This document shows, piece by piece, positions 18,908-26,148 of a DNA stretch of 64,000 nucleotides. How positions within the stretch are numbered: position 1 is the first letter of the stretch; each line of letters opens with the position of its first letter. Source of the DNA: Desulfopila aestuarii DSM 18488 (GTDB lineage: Bacteria; Desulfobacterota; Desulfobulbia; Desulfobulbales; Desulfocapsaceae); the NCBI RefSeq assembly GCF_900143695.1, contig NZ_FRFE01000010.1, positions 62,001 to 126,000 of the forward strand, written 5' to 3'. The position numbers and the translations under genes were made by a program. Below the pieces are notes generated by a model that saw nothing but the letters and a program-made list of their open reading frames with translations, did no database searches and was not told where the DNA came from.

Positions 18908-20929
18908 TTATGAAAAAGTATGACATTTCACACAATCGAACCCTTTCTCGATATGTTTTTTATGTCCTTCGCTTCTCCATGATTTTCTCTCATGGCAGCT
19001 GCTGCAGAGAACGCTTTGACTCTTCACCAATCCTGTAGGTTCAGGAGTGTGGCAACTGGTGCAGCTGATGCCGTCACTCTTGTGGCTGGTGTGCATTGAC
19101 TGCCAGGACATGCTTTTTTGTTCATGGCAGAGAGTGCAAGAGAGTACCTTGGCAGGTACCTCGTGATAACCGAGAGCTGTGAAGGGGAGCATTCTGGTGC
19201 CGTCCGGAGTAGCACCATTGCCGCTGTGACATTCAGTACAGGTCGGGGCATTCCCTTTCGGCTCAACGCCATGGGTAATGAGCATTTCAGCCTCTGCTTC
19301 AACCAGCGTATAGTTGCCGGTCATACCCTGTTCTTCCATACCTTTTACCACGGCGAGGTCGAAGTCGCCGGTCATGAACATCCACATGATCGCAGGCGGA
19401 ATGATTTTGCCGCTTTCATGCAACGGCATGATGGTTCCATGTCGCTTGATGGGCACGATGGACGATTTGCCGTCGAATGGGCTGCCGTGAGCTTTTGCCA
19501 TCACGTACATGCCATTTTCGTCGGGGCTGATAGTTTCGCCGACGTTGTAAACATAGGAGGTTCCGTCAAACCACACATACTCTGGTTTGACATTGGATTC
19601 TTTGGTTTCTTCGCCGACAAAACCGCCCTGGCCGGAGCAGAAGGCCTGGTTCCAGACCGGTATACGCCAGTCTCTGGCCATCTCGGTGGCACCGCCCTTG
19701 GCAAACTCGCGGATGTGGCAGACCTGGCAGCTTACCTGACCTCTGGCGTGATTGTTAAGTGTAGAACTCTGATGGGGAGCGTCAGTATGGCAGGCCTTAC
19801 AGGTGGGTCGATCGGCCTCTGTCTGGCGCAGGTCGATGCCGCGACCGCTGATCTTGTGATCGAGGGCGGCATGACAGTTAACACAGGAGAGGTTGGCACC
19901 GTCCTTGGCCAGGTGGACATCCTGCTCTTTGGTTGCGCTAGCAGAGTTGATGCCCATGTCGCCACGTTTGGTCCAGTCACCACCTCCGGCCTTGGCATGA
20001 CAGCGCAGGCAGGATTTGGTTGTGGGTAAATGTACCGTTCTGGCCAGGTTGACCATGGTGGTTCCAGCGGGCATCTTGGCAAAATCCGGTTTGGTCAGAT
20101 AATTTCCCTGGCCATCGACTTTACCGAACACATAGGTCTTTTCTTCGCCGAGAATGTTGGTAACCGTCTCGGCACTGCTCGGGTCGCTCTCAAAGGTACG
20201 CTGGTAGGTGTCGTTGTGGCACATCAAACAGTCGACATCTGTTGCTTCCGGCGGATGCGGAGCGTTACCATCAGCACGGACATGACAGGAGTAACAGGCG
20301 CCCTTGGATGACGGAGCATACGTGCAGAAAGTGTTGATGCCGCCTTTGGCCTTGCCAAGAGCTTCGCCGTTGGTATTGATCAGATCAGGCGTGGGGCCAG
20401 ACCATTGCATATGCAGGCTGTTCAACATATCGTCGGCTTCCTTCTGGTGGCAAGCGATACAGGTGGCCGGGCCGTTATAGCTGGTGATGGTGTTGTGATC
20501 GGCAATGGGACCTTGCACCGGCGGTTCTTCCTCCGGGGGACCGACGACGGGGGGAAGGGCTGCAGTAGTCTCTGTTACAGCGAAGCTGGACGTGCTTCGT
20601 TCCCGCTCTGAGCGGTCGCGAAGAACACATTTGTAACTCCAGTTTCCAGTCTGGCTATTTACCGGGATTGTATAATTGTAATTGGCGGTAGCTCTATCAA
20701 TCGCCATACTTTCACCGCTGACCATGGTTTGGCCAGCACCGTCAACGATAGTTATAGTTGCTGATCGTAAAGGTAATCTCCATTCTCCAGTAGCTTTGCA
20801 GTTGAGCTGAACTGTCTCTCCCTGGGTGAGCTCTGCCGGCGTTGCCGACATGCTGATATTCCGGTCCTCGGCATAGCAGTTGCTTGCCAGTAAGATGCAC
20901 AAACCTGCTGTTACAACAAATCTTATCAT
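18908..20929 (-). CDS. Exported 12-heme c-type cytochrome with N-terminal Ig-like domain
   Basis: A 673-residue periplasmic or outer-surface electron carrier. A signal peptide covers residues 1-20. Residues 22-118 form a beta-rich Ig-like domain with two Cys (C43, C101) able to form a disulfide, followed by a Pro/Glu-rich linker (PPVVGPPEEEPPVQGP). Twelve CxxCH heme sites follow: seven between residue 157 and about 410, a stretch of roughly 130 residues without heme that contains WFDGTSYVYNVGE, and five in the C-terminal part (CTECH, CTLCH, CTSCH, CSSCH, CVKCH). I cannot assign it to a named family. Likely roles are extracellular or periplasmic electron transfer. GGGAGGA precedes the start. 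Confidence 0.9.
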   Translation of the reverse strand: MIRFVVTAGLCILLASNCYAEDRNISMSATPAELTQGETVQLNCKATGEWRLPLRSATITIVDGAGQTMVSGESMAIDRATANYNYTIPVNSQTGNWSYKCVLRDRSERERSTSSFAVTETTAALPPVVGPPEEEPPVQGPIADHNTITSYNGPATCIACHQKEADDMLNSLHMQWSGPTPDLINTNGEALGKAKGGINTFCTYAPSSKGACYSCHVRADGNAPHPPEATDVDCLMCHNDTYQRTFESDPSSAETVTNILGEEKTYVFGKVDGQGNYLTKPDFAKMPAGTTMVNLARTVHLPTTKSCLRCHAKAGGGDWTKRGDMGINSASATKEQDVHLAKDGANLSCVNCHAALDHKISGRGIDLRQTEADRPTCKACHTDAPHQSSTLNNHARGQVSCQVCHIREFAKGGATEMARDWRIPVWNQAFCSGQGGFVGEETKESNVKPEYVWFDGTSYVYNVGETISPDENGMYVMAKAHGSPFDGKSSIVPIKRHGTIMPLHESGKIIPPAIMWMFMTGDFDLAVVKGMEEQGMTGNYTLVEAEAEMLITHGVEPKGNAPTCTECHSGNGATPDGTRMLPFTALGYHEVPAKVLSCTLCHEQKSMSWQSMHTSHKSDGISCTSCHTPEPTGLVKSQSVLCSSCHERKSWRSEGHKKHIEKGFDCVKCHTFS

Positions 20930-21006
20930 GCAAAAATCCTCCCGTGGACTTATGAGTGTGAGGCCGCCCCTGTGAGGCGGGAGGCGACCTAGTCAAAATG
21001 ATTACA

Positions 21007-21069
21007 TCACTTGCCAGCTAGCAAGAGATATGCCACCATGTGGTAATGCTTGATTCCTGTCATTTCCAT
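21007..21069 (-). CDS. Putative 20-residue leader peptide upstream of the cytochrome gene
   Basis: A very short frame (ATG at 21069, TGA at 21007) preceded by an excellent CAGGAGG 5 bases upstream. It ends 77 bp before the cytochrome start on the same strand. The peptide starts MEMTGIKHYH and ends in a hydrophobic stretch (YLLLAGK). A 5-bp hairpin (CTTGC/GCAAG) overlaps its end. It could be a leader peptide, a small membrane peptide, or a chance frame with a good ribosome site. Confidence 0.35.
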   Translation of the reverse strand: MEMTGIKHYHMVAYLLLAGK

Positions 21070-21182
21070 GGTGCCTCCTGCCGCTGCTTGCAATGGTCTC
21101 GATGGGAGAGGTCATAACGCCGGAGTAATCGAGTGGTTGCCAAGCACCAGGTACGTCAGTAGCCGATAGATAAAATAGACGG

Positions 21183-21551
21183 TTACACCGAAAATGACTG
21201 TGCCTGAGCTACCTCTATTGCGAGTTGAGAGCGAGCCTCGCTGTCCATGGGTAGTCCTTTAGACTCACACCATCCAGGAAATGTTTCAGGATCGATAAAC
21301 ACCTTAATAACGGCGTCTCCCGCCGCTTCGGCATCTTTTTTCATCTTCTCAGCGCGGGTGAGCCAATCGTCAAAGCTGGCTGGCAGCATGTCGCCGTCCA
21401 CAAACATCTCCTTTAACGTGAGCCAGTGCTCCTCCTTGTACCAGACCAAGGCCTGGACTGAGGGCTGATGAGTCGTTGAAGGCGATGGTTGAGGCTGAGA
21501 TTGCGGTTTGCCTGATTTTTGCTGTGCTCTTCTAAATTTTCTCTGTGACAT
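21183..21551 (-). CDS. Hypothetical protein, 122 residues
   Basis: Not recognised. The first 35 residues are basic and rich in Gln, Pro and Ser (RRAQQKSGKPQSQPQPSPS), probably disordered. The rest looks like a compact helical domain (YKEEHWLTLKEMFVDGDMLPASFDDWLTRAEK, then FIDPETFPGWCESKGLPMD). No signal peptide or membrane segment. It precedes the cytochrome on the same strand with a 250-bp gap. Past its stop, the frame two bases on encodes a hydrophobic stretch to about 21110, which may be chance or a frameshifted tail. Confidence 0.65.
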   Translation of the reverse strand: MSQRKFRRAQQKSGKPQSQPQPSPSTTHQPSVQALVWYKEEHWLTLKEMFVDGDMLPASFDDWLTRAEKMKKDAEAAGDAVIKVFIDPETFPGWCESKGLPMDSEARSQLAIEVAQAQSFSV

Positions 21552-21782
21552 AAAATCTCCAAATTAAGTGCCGATAGTTGAAAGAAATGGGAAAATCGGC
21601 GGCTAAAGTACTATACTTGAAGGTATGAAACAATCAGTTCAGCCAGCAAAAAGCGTCGATAGACTCGTAAAATGTCAATTAGATCTTATTAATTAATAAA
21701 GATTATACTTACATTTATACCACGCACGACATATCGTGTAAATTGCTTTTTTTGTGGTCTTTTTTTGATGTGTGGGTGAAAA

Positions 21783-22340
21783 GTGAAAAACTATATGAAA
21801 AGAGTACCCTACGGGTTAGAGCAACTGATGGTTCAGGCTGGTCGGGATTCGTGTGGGCAATGTGGCTGCAGACGTGAAGAGGAGCACAAGGCGGGTTGCG
21901 ACGGCGAGGAATGTCCTGTCTGCGGGAAAATGCTGATTGGCTGTTGTTGTGACGCCCTTTCTCCCCATGACGCGGAAAAGATCATCCTGGCGCTGTATCG
22001 TCAGTTCAACAATTTGGAAAGCGCCTTGCAAGCTGCTGGAGAGGATGGGTGTTCCGCCACTTCCAAATCATCATATCTGCAGCATGCAGTGATGCGCTAT
22101 ATTTTCGAACATGTACCTGAAGAGGCGCGGACAGAGCTCGCCAGGGTGTTTCACCTGCGTTTTCCCGGGTTGGTACCGCAGTTGCAGGATGAGGAAGGGC
22201 GGGGCTATTATACTGCAGAGCAACTGGCTGAGGCTCTTGACATACCGCTTGCCGAGATCAATGAGCGGATCGAGGCGATGGTGACGGCAGGCAGGACAAT
22301 CTCGACCGGCGACGGTCGAAAACTACGTAAAGTGCATTAA
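21783..22340 (+). CDS. Cys-rich protein with putative metal-binding cluster and HTH-like tail
   Basis: A 185-residue protein of unknown function. The N-terminal 60 residues have nine Cys (C24, C27, C29, C39, C44, C47 and a C54-C55-C56 triplet) in zinc-ribbon-like spacing, with ECPVCGKM clearly resembling a zinc knuckle. The middle is helical. The C-terminus (YYTAEQLAEALDIPLAEINERIEAM) looks like a helix-turn-helix. GTG at 21783 was chosen because GGTGA lies just upstream; ATG at 21795 is the alternative. It stands alone between opposite-strand genes. Confidence 0.65.
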   Translation: MKNYMKRVPYGLEQLMVQAGRDSCGQCGCRREEEHKAGCDGEECPVCGKMLIGCCCDALSPHDAEKIILALYRQFNNLESALQAAGEDGCSATSKSSYLQHAVMRYIFEHVPEEARTELARVFHLRFPGLVPQLQDEEGRGYYTAEQLAEALDIPLAEINERIEAMVTAGRTISTGDGRKLRKVH

Positions 22341-22393
22341 TACTGGTGCCTGGCCGAAGGTGAATTTCGGATGGCTTTTCTCCGGTCAGGTTA

Positions 22394-22579
22394 TCAGGCC
22401 AGGCCGACAGTCTCCCAGAACGCTTTGAGTTTGAGGCGTTCGACCATAAACTCTTCCCAATCAGCCCATTGCTGGCTTTTGGCCCGTTCTTTCTGGTATT
22501 CTTCAATTATCTGGTGACGAGTTACGGGGTTGGTGTATTCCCACTCGATGCAGAGATCGTTGCGTTGTTCAGGTGTCAT
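22394..22579 (-). CDS. Small hypothetical protein, 61 residues
   Basis: Not recognised. The frame is open further upstream, but the ATG at 22579 has GAGAG about 6 bases before it and gives a compact, charged, helical protein (MTPEQRNDLCIEWEYTNP to KLKAFWETVGLA) rich in Trp and Glu. The part upstream of this start reads like non-coding sequence. It converges with the Cys-rich gene; CCTGGCC/GGCCAGG (22349-22355 and 22397-22403) is an inverted repeat across the junction. Confidence 0.55.
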   Translation of the reverse strand: MTPEQRNDLCIEWEYTNPVTRHQIIEEYQKERAKSQQWADWEEFMVERLKLKAFWETVGLA

Positions 22580-22785
22580 GAAAACTCTCGTGATGTTGAA
22601 TAAATGTGGTGATGTCCATTTTTCTGGAATTTCTACAACGTTTAAGGTGAAGGATCTGCAGGCAGTATACGCCCATCCTCTTACAAAAAGACCGACAGCA
22701 GGGATTGAAATTGGCGAAAAAAATATGAGGTGATGATTTTTTCTGCGAGTTAACGGGAAATAAATCATTGCAGAAGGAGGACACA

Positions 22786-23553
22786 ATGGTGGACATATTC
22801 AAGACAGTTATCGTAACCGGTGGAGCCCAGGGTATTGGTCGCGGTATGGTGGATTATTTTCTGTTGCAGGGCTGGAATGTGGTGATGGCCGATATTGACA
22901 ATGAAGCTGGGAATGAGGTGCTGGAATATCATGAGGCTGATGAACGACTGGTCTTTTCCCTGACCGATGTGAGGAGTGAAGCGTCGGTCAGGGCATGTAT
23001 TGGTTTTGCTGTTGATCGGTTCGGGGCGATTGATGGTCTGGTGAATAATGCCGGAATTGCAAGTCCCGGCCGGATTCCGGTCACCGATCTTTCTCTTGAT
23101 GACTGGGAGAAGATGATCGGCACCAACCTGACCGGCGCCTACCTGATGGCAAAACATGCAGCCCCTTTTCTCAAGGAACGTAAAGGGGCAATCGTCAATA
23201 TCTCTTCCACCCGGGCCCTGCAGTCGGAACCAAACACCGAGGCCTATTCGGCCTCCAAGGGCGGTCTTGTCTCCTTAACACATGCGCTGGCGGTGAGTCT
23301 CGGTCACGCGGTTCGGGTGAACTGTATTCTGCCTGGCTGGATCGATGTCAGTAATGAGAAGAAAAGCACAGTCCGGATCGCTCCGCAGCTGTCTGAAGAA
23401 GATCACCTGCAGCACCCGGCTGGCAGGGTAGGAGCAGCCAAAGATATTGCAGCTCTCACCGCATTTCTTTTAGGTGAGGAGGCATCGTTTATTACCGGCC
23501 AATCGTTTGTCGTCGATGGCGGCATGACGAAGAAGATGATGTATATCGAATAG
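22786..23553 (+). CDS. Short-chain dehydrogenase/reductase (SDR)
   Basis: A 255-residue classical SDR oxidoreductase using NAD(P)H. Cofactor motif VTGGAQGIG near the N-terminus, NNAG at the end of beta 4, and the catalytic Ser, Tyr and Lys in ISSTRALQSEPNTEAYSASKG; the C-terminus SFVVDGGMTKKM is typical. AGGAGG lies 6 bases before the ATG at 22786. An acidic residue after beta 2 (ADIDNE) suggests preference for NAD(H). The substrate cannot be deduced; it has no pathway neighbours. Confidence 0.88.
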   Translation: MVDIFKTVIVTGGAQGIGRGMVDYFLLQGWNVVMADIDNEAGNEVLEYHEADERLVFSLTDVRSEASVRACIGFAVDRFGAIDGLVNNAGIASPGRIPVTDLSLDDWEKMIGTNLTGAYLMAKHAAPFLKERKGAIVNISSTRALQSEPNTEAYSASKGGLVSLTHALAVSLGHAVRVNCILPGWIDVSNEKKSTVRIAPQLSEEDHLQHPAGRVGAAKDIAALTAFLLGEEASFITGQSFVVDGGMTKKMMYIE

Positions 23554-23587
23554 CACAAGAGACCAGGGGGCATCTGTGTTATGCGTG

Positions 23588-24427
23588 TTATTCAGGTTCT
23601 TTTTGGGCCTCGCGGATGAGACAGGCATTGAGCTGTTGTTGTTGCTCTTCTGTTATATCGACGAATTCCGCGGTAAAGTGGTCATGTTCAATGGCTGTAA
23701 TCTTCGAGGGAATTTCAAAAGACTGCGAGGAACCGTCTTTTTGGGCAAACGTAAATTCGAGAACGATACTCTGGCCGATATGGAGCTCGGAGGAGAAAAA
23801 CTCGATGATGCAGTCGATAATAGATATTTCACGTATATAACCAGTTTCTTTGACACCACTTGCCGAAAAATGTGTCGGGGTTTGATGCAAAAGAAAGCGC
23901 AGGCTTTTGCTGCTGTTCTGATCCGCGAGAACCCGTTCCGCTTCCGCCAGCGTTCCGACATAGATCGGTTTATACCCCTGCAGCCGTGCTGAAAAATTCA
24001 TGATTTGCTTATGGATCAGGCTGGATTCCCGTGTTACCCGGACCACCTGGCCGGCTTTTTTCTCCATGAGAAATCCCATGATTTTTCGAAAGGTGGAGAG
24101 GCAGTTCAGGCTGCCGAAGGTGGAGTCGGTGAGGTCAGTGATCACATGAAAACCTGGCTTGAGATCCGCTACGCAAAATCGTACGTCGGTATAGAGACTG
24201 TCGAGATCTTTTTTCACCAGCCAGCCGCGGAAAGTGAAAATGAGTCGGTTTTTACCAATATCGGCTTTGACGGTTGATTTTTGTCTTCCGGTGGACATGT
24301 TTTCAGCAGCCTGAACCATTTCAATAGAGCGATAGCGATAGTCAGCGTAGTGCTTTTCGAGAAGTTTATCATTAGCTGAATGAATATGGAAGCAGTGTCC
24401 CCTCGTTGTTTGTTTGGGAGTGGTCAT
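23588..24427 (-). CDS. STAS-like plus degenerate PilZ-like protein
   Basis: A 279-residue cytosolic protein. Residues about 50-165 (NRLIFTFRGWLVKKDLDSLY, GFHVITDLTDSTFG) resemble a STAS/SpoIIAA-like alpha-beta domain. The C-terminal 100 residues have a PilZ-like beta-barrel pattern (GYIREISIIDCIIEF, GQSIVLEFTFAQKDG, IPSKITAIEHDHFTAEFVDI) but lack a clear RxxxR, so c-di-GMP binding is doubtful. It is convergent with the SDR gene. Function unknown; a regulatory adaptor is the likely reading. Confidence 0.6.
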   Translation of the reverse strand: MTTPKQTTRGHCFHIHSANDKLLEKHYADYRYRSIEMVQAAENMSTGRQKSTVKADIGKNRLIFTFRGWLVKKDLDSLYTDVRFCVADLKPGFHVITDLTDSTFGSLNCLSTFRKIMGFLMEKKAGQVVRVTRESSLIHKQIMNFSARLQGYKPIYVGTLAEAERVLADQNSSKSLRFLLHQTPTHFSASGVKETGYIREISIIDCIIEFFSSELHIGQSIVLEFTFAQKDGSSQSFEIPSKITAIEHDHFTAEFVDITEEQQQQLNACLIREAQKEPE

Positions 24428-24631
24428 GAGGCAAAATGCCGTAACTCATGGGAATATTCATGTGATAGCAGGGAAATATTCCGAGATAACTTGCAAAAAA
24501 GATAAAAATGACAATAAATATCATGAATGTGTTTGATAAAAAATAGTGATTGAAGTAATCTCTTGCAGCTCTATTTCATGGAGATTTGCCAACCCTTCCT
24601 TGTTTTCCTTCAACAACATCTGAGAGAAGCA

Positions 24632-26074
24632 GTGAAAAAGAAAATACTTGTAGCTAATCGTGGTGAGATAGCGATACGCCTTATCCGGGCGATCCAGGAA
24701 CTGGATTGTACGGCGGTGGCGGTATATGAAAAGCCAGATGAACGTTCCAGGCATATTCGACTGGCCGACGAGGCTGTTCTTTTAGGGAACGGACCGAGAT
24801 GCGACTATCTGAACATTCGAAAAATTATCGCCGCTGCCAAGCATACCGGCGCAGATGCCATCCATCCTGGATATGGTTTTCTTGCTGAGAATCCTGGCTT
24901 TGCCAAGGCTTGCGAGGAGGAAGGAATCATCTTTATCGGTCCCTCTTCAAAAGTCATTGCCGATCTCGGAAACAAGGTCGTTGCCCGGCAGATTATGGCA
25001 GACGCCGGTATCCCCATGGTGCCCGGCACGAAGAATCTGCCCCATGGTGAAGAGGGCCTGCAAAACGCGATTGAATTTGGCCGCAAATATGGCTATCCCG
25101 TGATGCTGAAAGCAACTTCGGGTGGTGGTGGCCGCGGTATCCGGCGGATCGATACAGAAGATCAGCTGGTAAACGAAATCCCGGTGGCACGTGCTGAAGC
25201 CAAAGCAGCGTTTAATGATGATTCAGTCTATCTGGAAAAGGTGGTGCTTGAGCCTAAGCATGTCGAGGTTCAGATCATTGCCGATAAAACCGGCAAAACC
25301 CTCCATCTCGGCACCCGTGACTGCTCTATCCAGCGGCGCAACCAGAAATTGATTGAACTTGCCCCGTCCCGGGTAGCCAATCCCGAGCTCCTTGAGGAGA
25401 TCTGCCAGACTGCGGTAAAGGCAGCTAAAGCTGCCAACTACTTCAACGCCGGTACTGTCGAGTTCTTGATCGATAAAGACCTGAACTATTATTTCATGGA
25501 GATCAACACCAGGATTCAGGTTGAGCATACGGTAACTGAAATGGTCACCGGTATTGATATCGTCAGAAACCAGATCAAGCTGGCTTTCGGCTATGAGCTC
25601 TCTTTCGGACAGGAGGATGTCCAGATTCGCGGCCATGCCATCGAGATGCGGATCAACGCCGAGGACCCCAAAAACAATTTCATGCCCGAGGGTGGTAAGA
25701 AGGTCAGCGTTTACCGTTCGACCGGTGGTTTCGGCGTCCGCCTCGACGGCTTTGTCTACCAGGGATATGAGATTCCAGAGGTGTATGATTCCCTGTTGGT
25801 AAAGCTCACCGTTCATGGGTTCACCTGGGATGAGACTGTCGGTCGGGTTAAGCGGTGTCTGAAAAATTTTGCAATTGTTGGCCCGAAGACGACTATCCCT
25901 TTTTATCTTCGTATTGTCGATGATCCTGACTTTATTAAGGGTGACTTTAATACCTCTTATCTGGATACTCACCCGCATCTCTTTCATTATGAGGAGAGTA
26001 TCGGCGAGGCGGGCAAGCTGGCCAAGTTTATCGCGGAAATTCATCACCGGGGGGAGAATCCGTTTGCCTCATGA
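24632..26074 (+). CDS. Biotin carboxylase subunit (pyruvate carboxylase subunit A-like)
   Basis: Carboxylates the biotin carrier with ATP and bicarbonate. The 480-residue protein has the canonical start KKKILVANRGEIAIRLIRA, the glycine-rich ATP-grasp loop KATSGGGGRGIRR, EKVVLEPKHVEVQI, RDCSIQRRNQKLIE and FMEINTRIQVEHTVTEMVTG. The GTG at 24632 is preferred because GAGAGAAG precedes it and it matches the family start; the frame is open upstream to 24563. The partner with carboxyltransferase and biotin domains follows 74 bp later, so the pair most likely makes oxaloacetate from pyruvate for anaplerosis or propionate metabolism. Confidence 0.92.
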   Translation: MKKKILVANRGEIAIRLIRAIQELDCTAVAVYEKPDERSRHIRLADEAVLLGNGPRCDYLNIRKIIAAAKHTGADAIHPGYGFLAENPGFAKACEEEGIIFIGPSSKVIADLGNKVVARQIMADAGIPMVPGTKNLPHGEEGLQNAIEFGRKYGYPVMLKATSGGGGRGIRRIDTEDQLVNEIPVARAEAKAAFNDDSVYLEKVVLEPKHVEVQIIADKTGKTLHLGTRDCSIQRRNQKLIELAPSRVANPELLEEICQTAVKAAKAANYFNAGTVEFLIDKDLNYYFMEINTRIQVEHTVTEMVTGIDIVRNQIKLAFGYELSFGQEDVQIRGHAIEMRINAEDPKNNFMPEGGKKVSVYRSTGGFGVRLDGFVYQGYEIPEVYDSLLVKLTVHGFTWDETVGRVKRCLKNFAIVGPKTTIPFYLRIVDDPDFIKGDFNTSYLDTHPHLFHYEESIGEAGKLAKFIAEIHHRGENPFAS

Positions 26075-26148
26075 TCCGGTTTGCCCCGCATCGCAGGGGC
26101 TTAACAGTGTGAGACAGATGGTCTGAAAAACGAGTTATGAGGGATGTT

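Noticed and set aside
19118-20029. Open frame of 303 codons antisense to the multiheme cytochrome
   Set aside because: The sense strand carries a signal peptide and twelve heme motifs; the antisense product has no recognisable features.
25223-26047. Open frame of 274 codons antisense to the biotin carboxylase gene
   Set aside because: Shadow frame of a strongly conserved enzyme gene; no ribosome site or recognisable domain.
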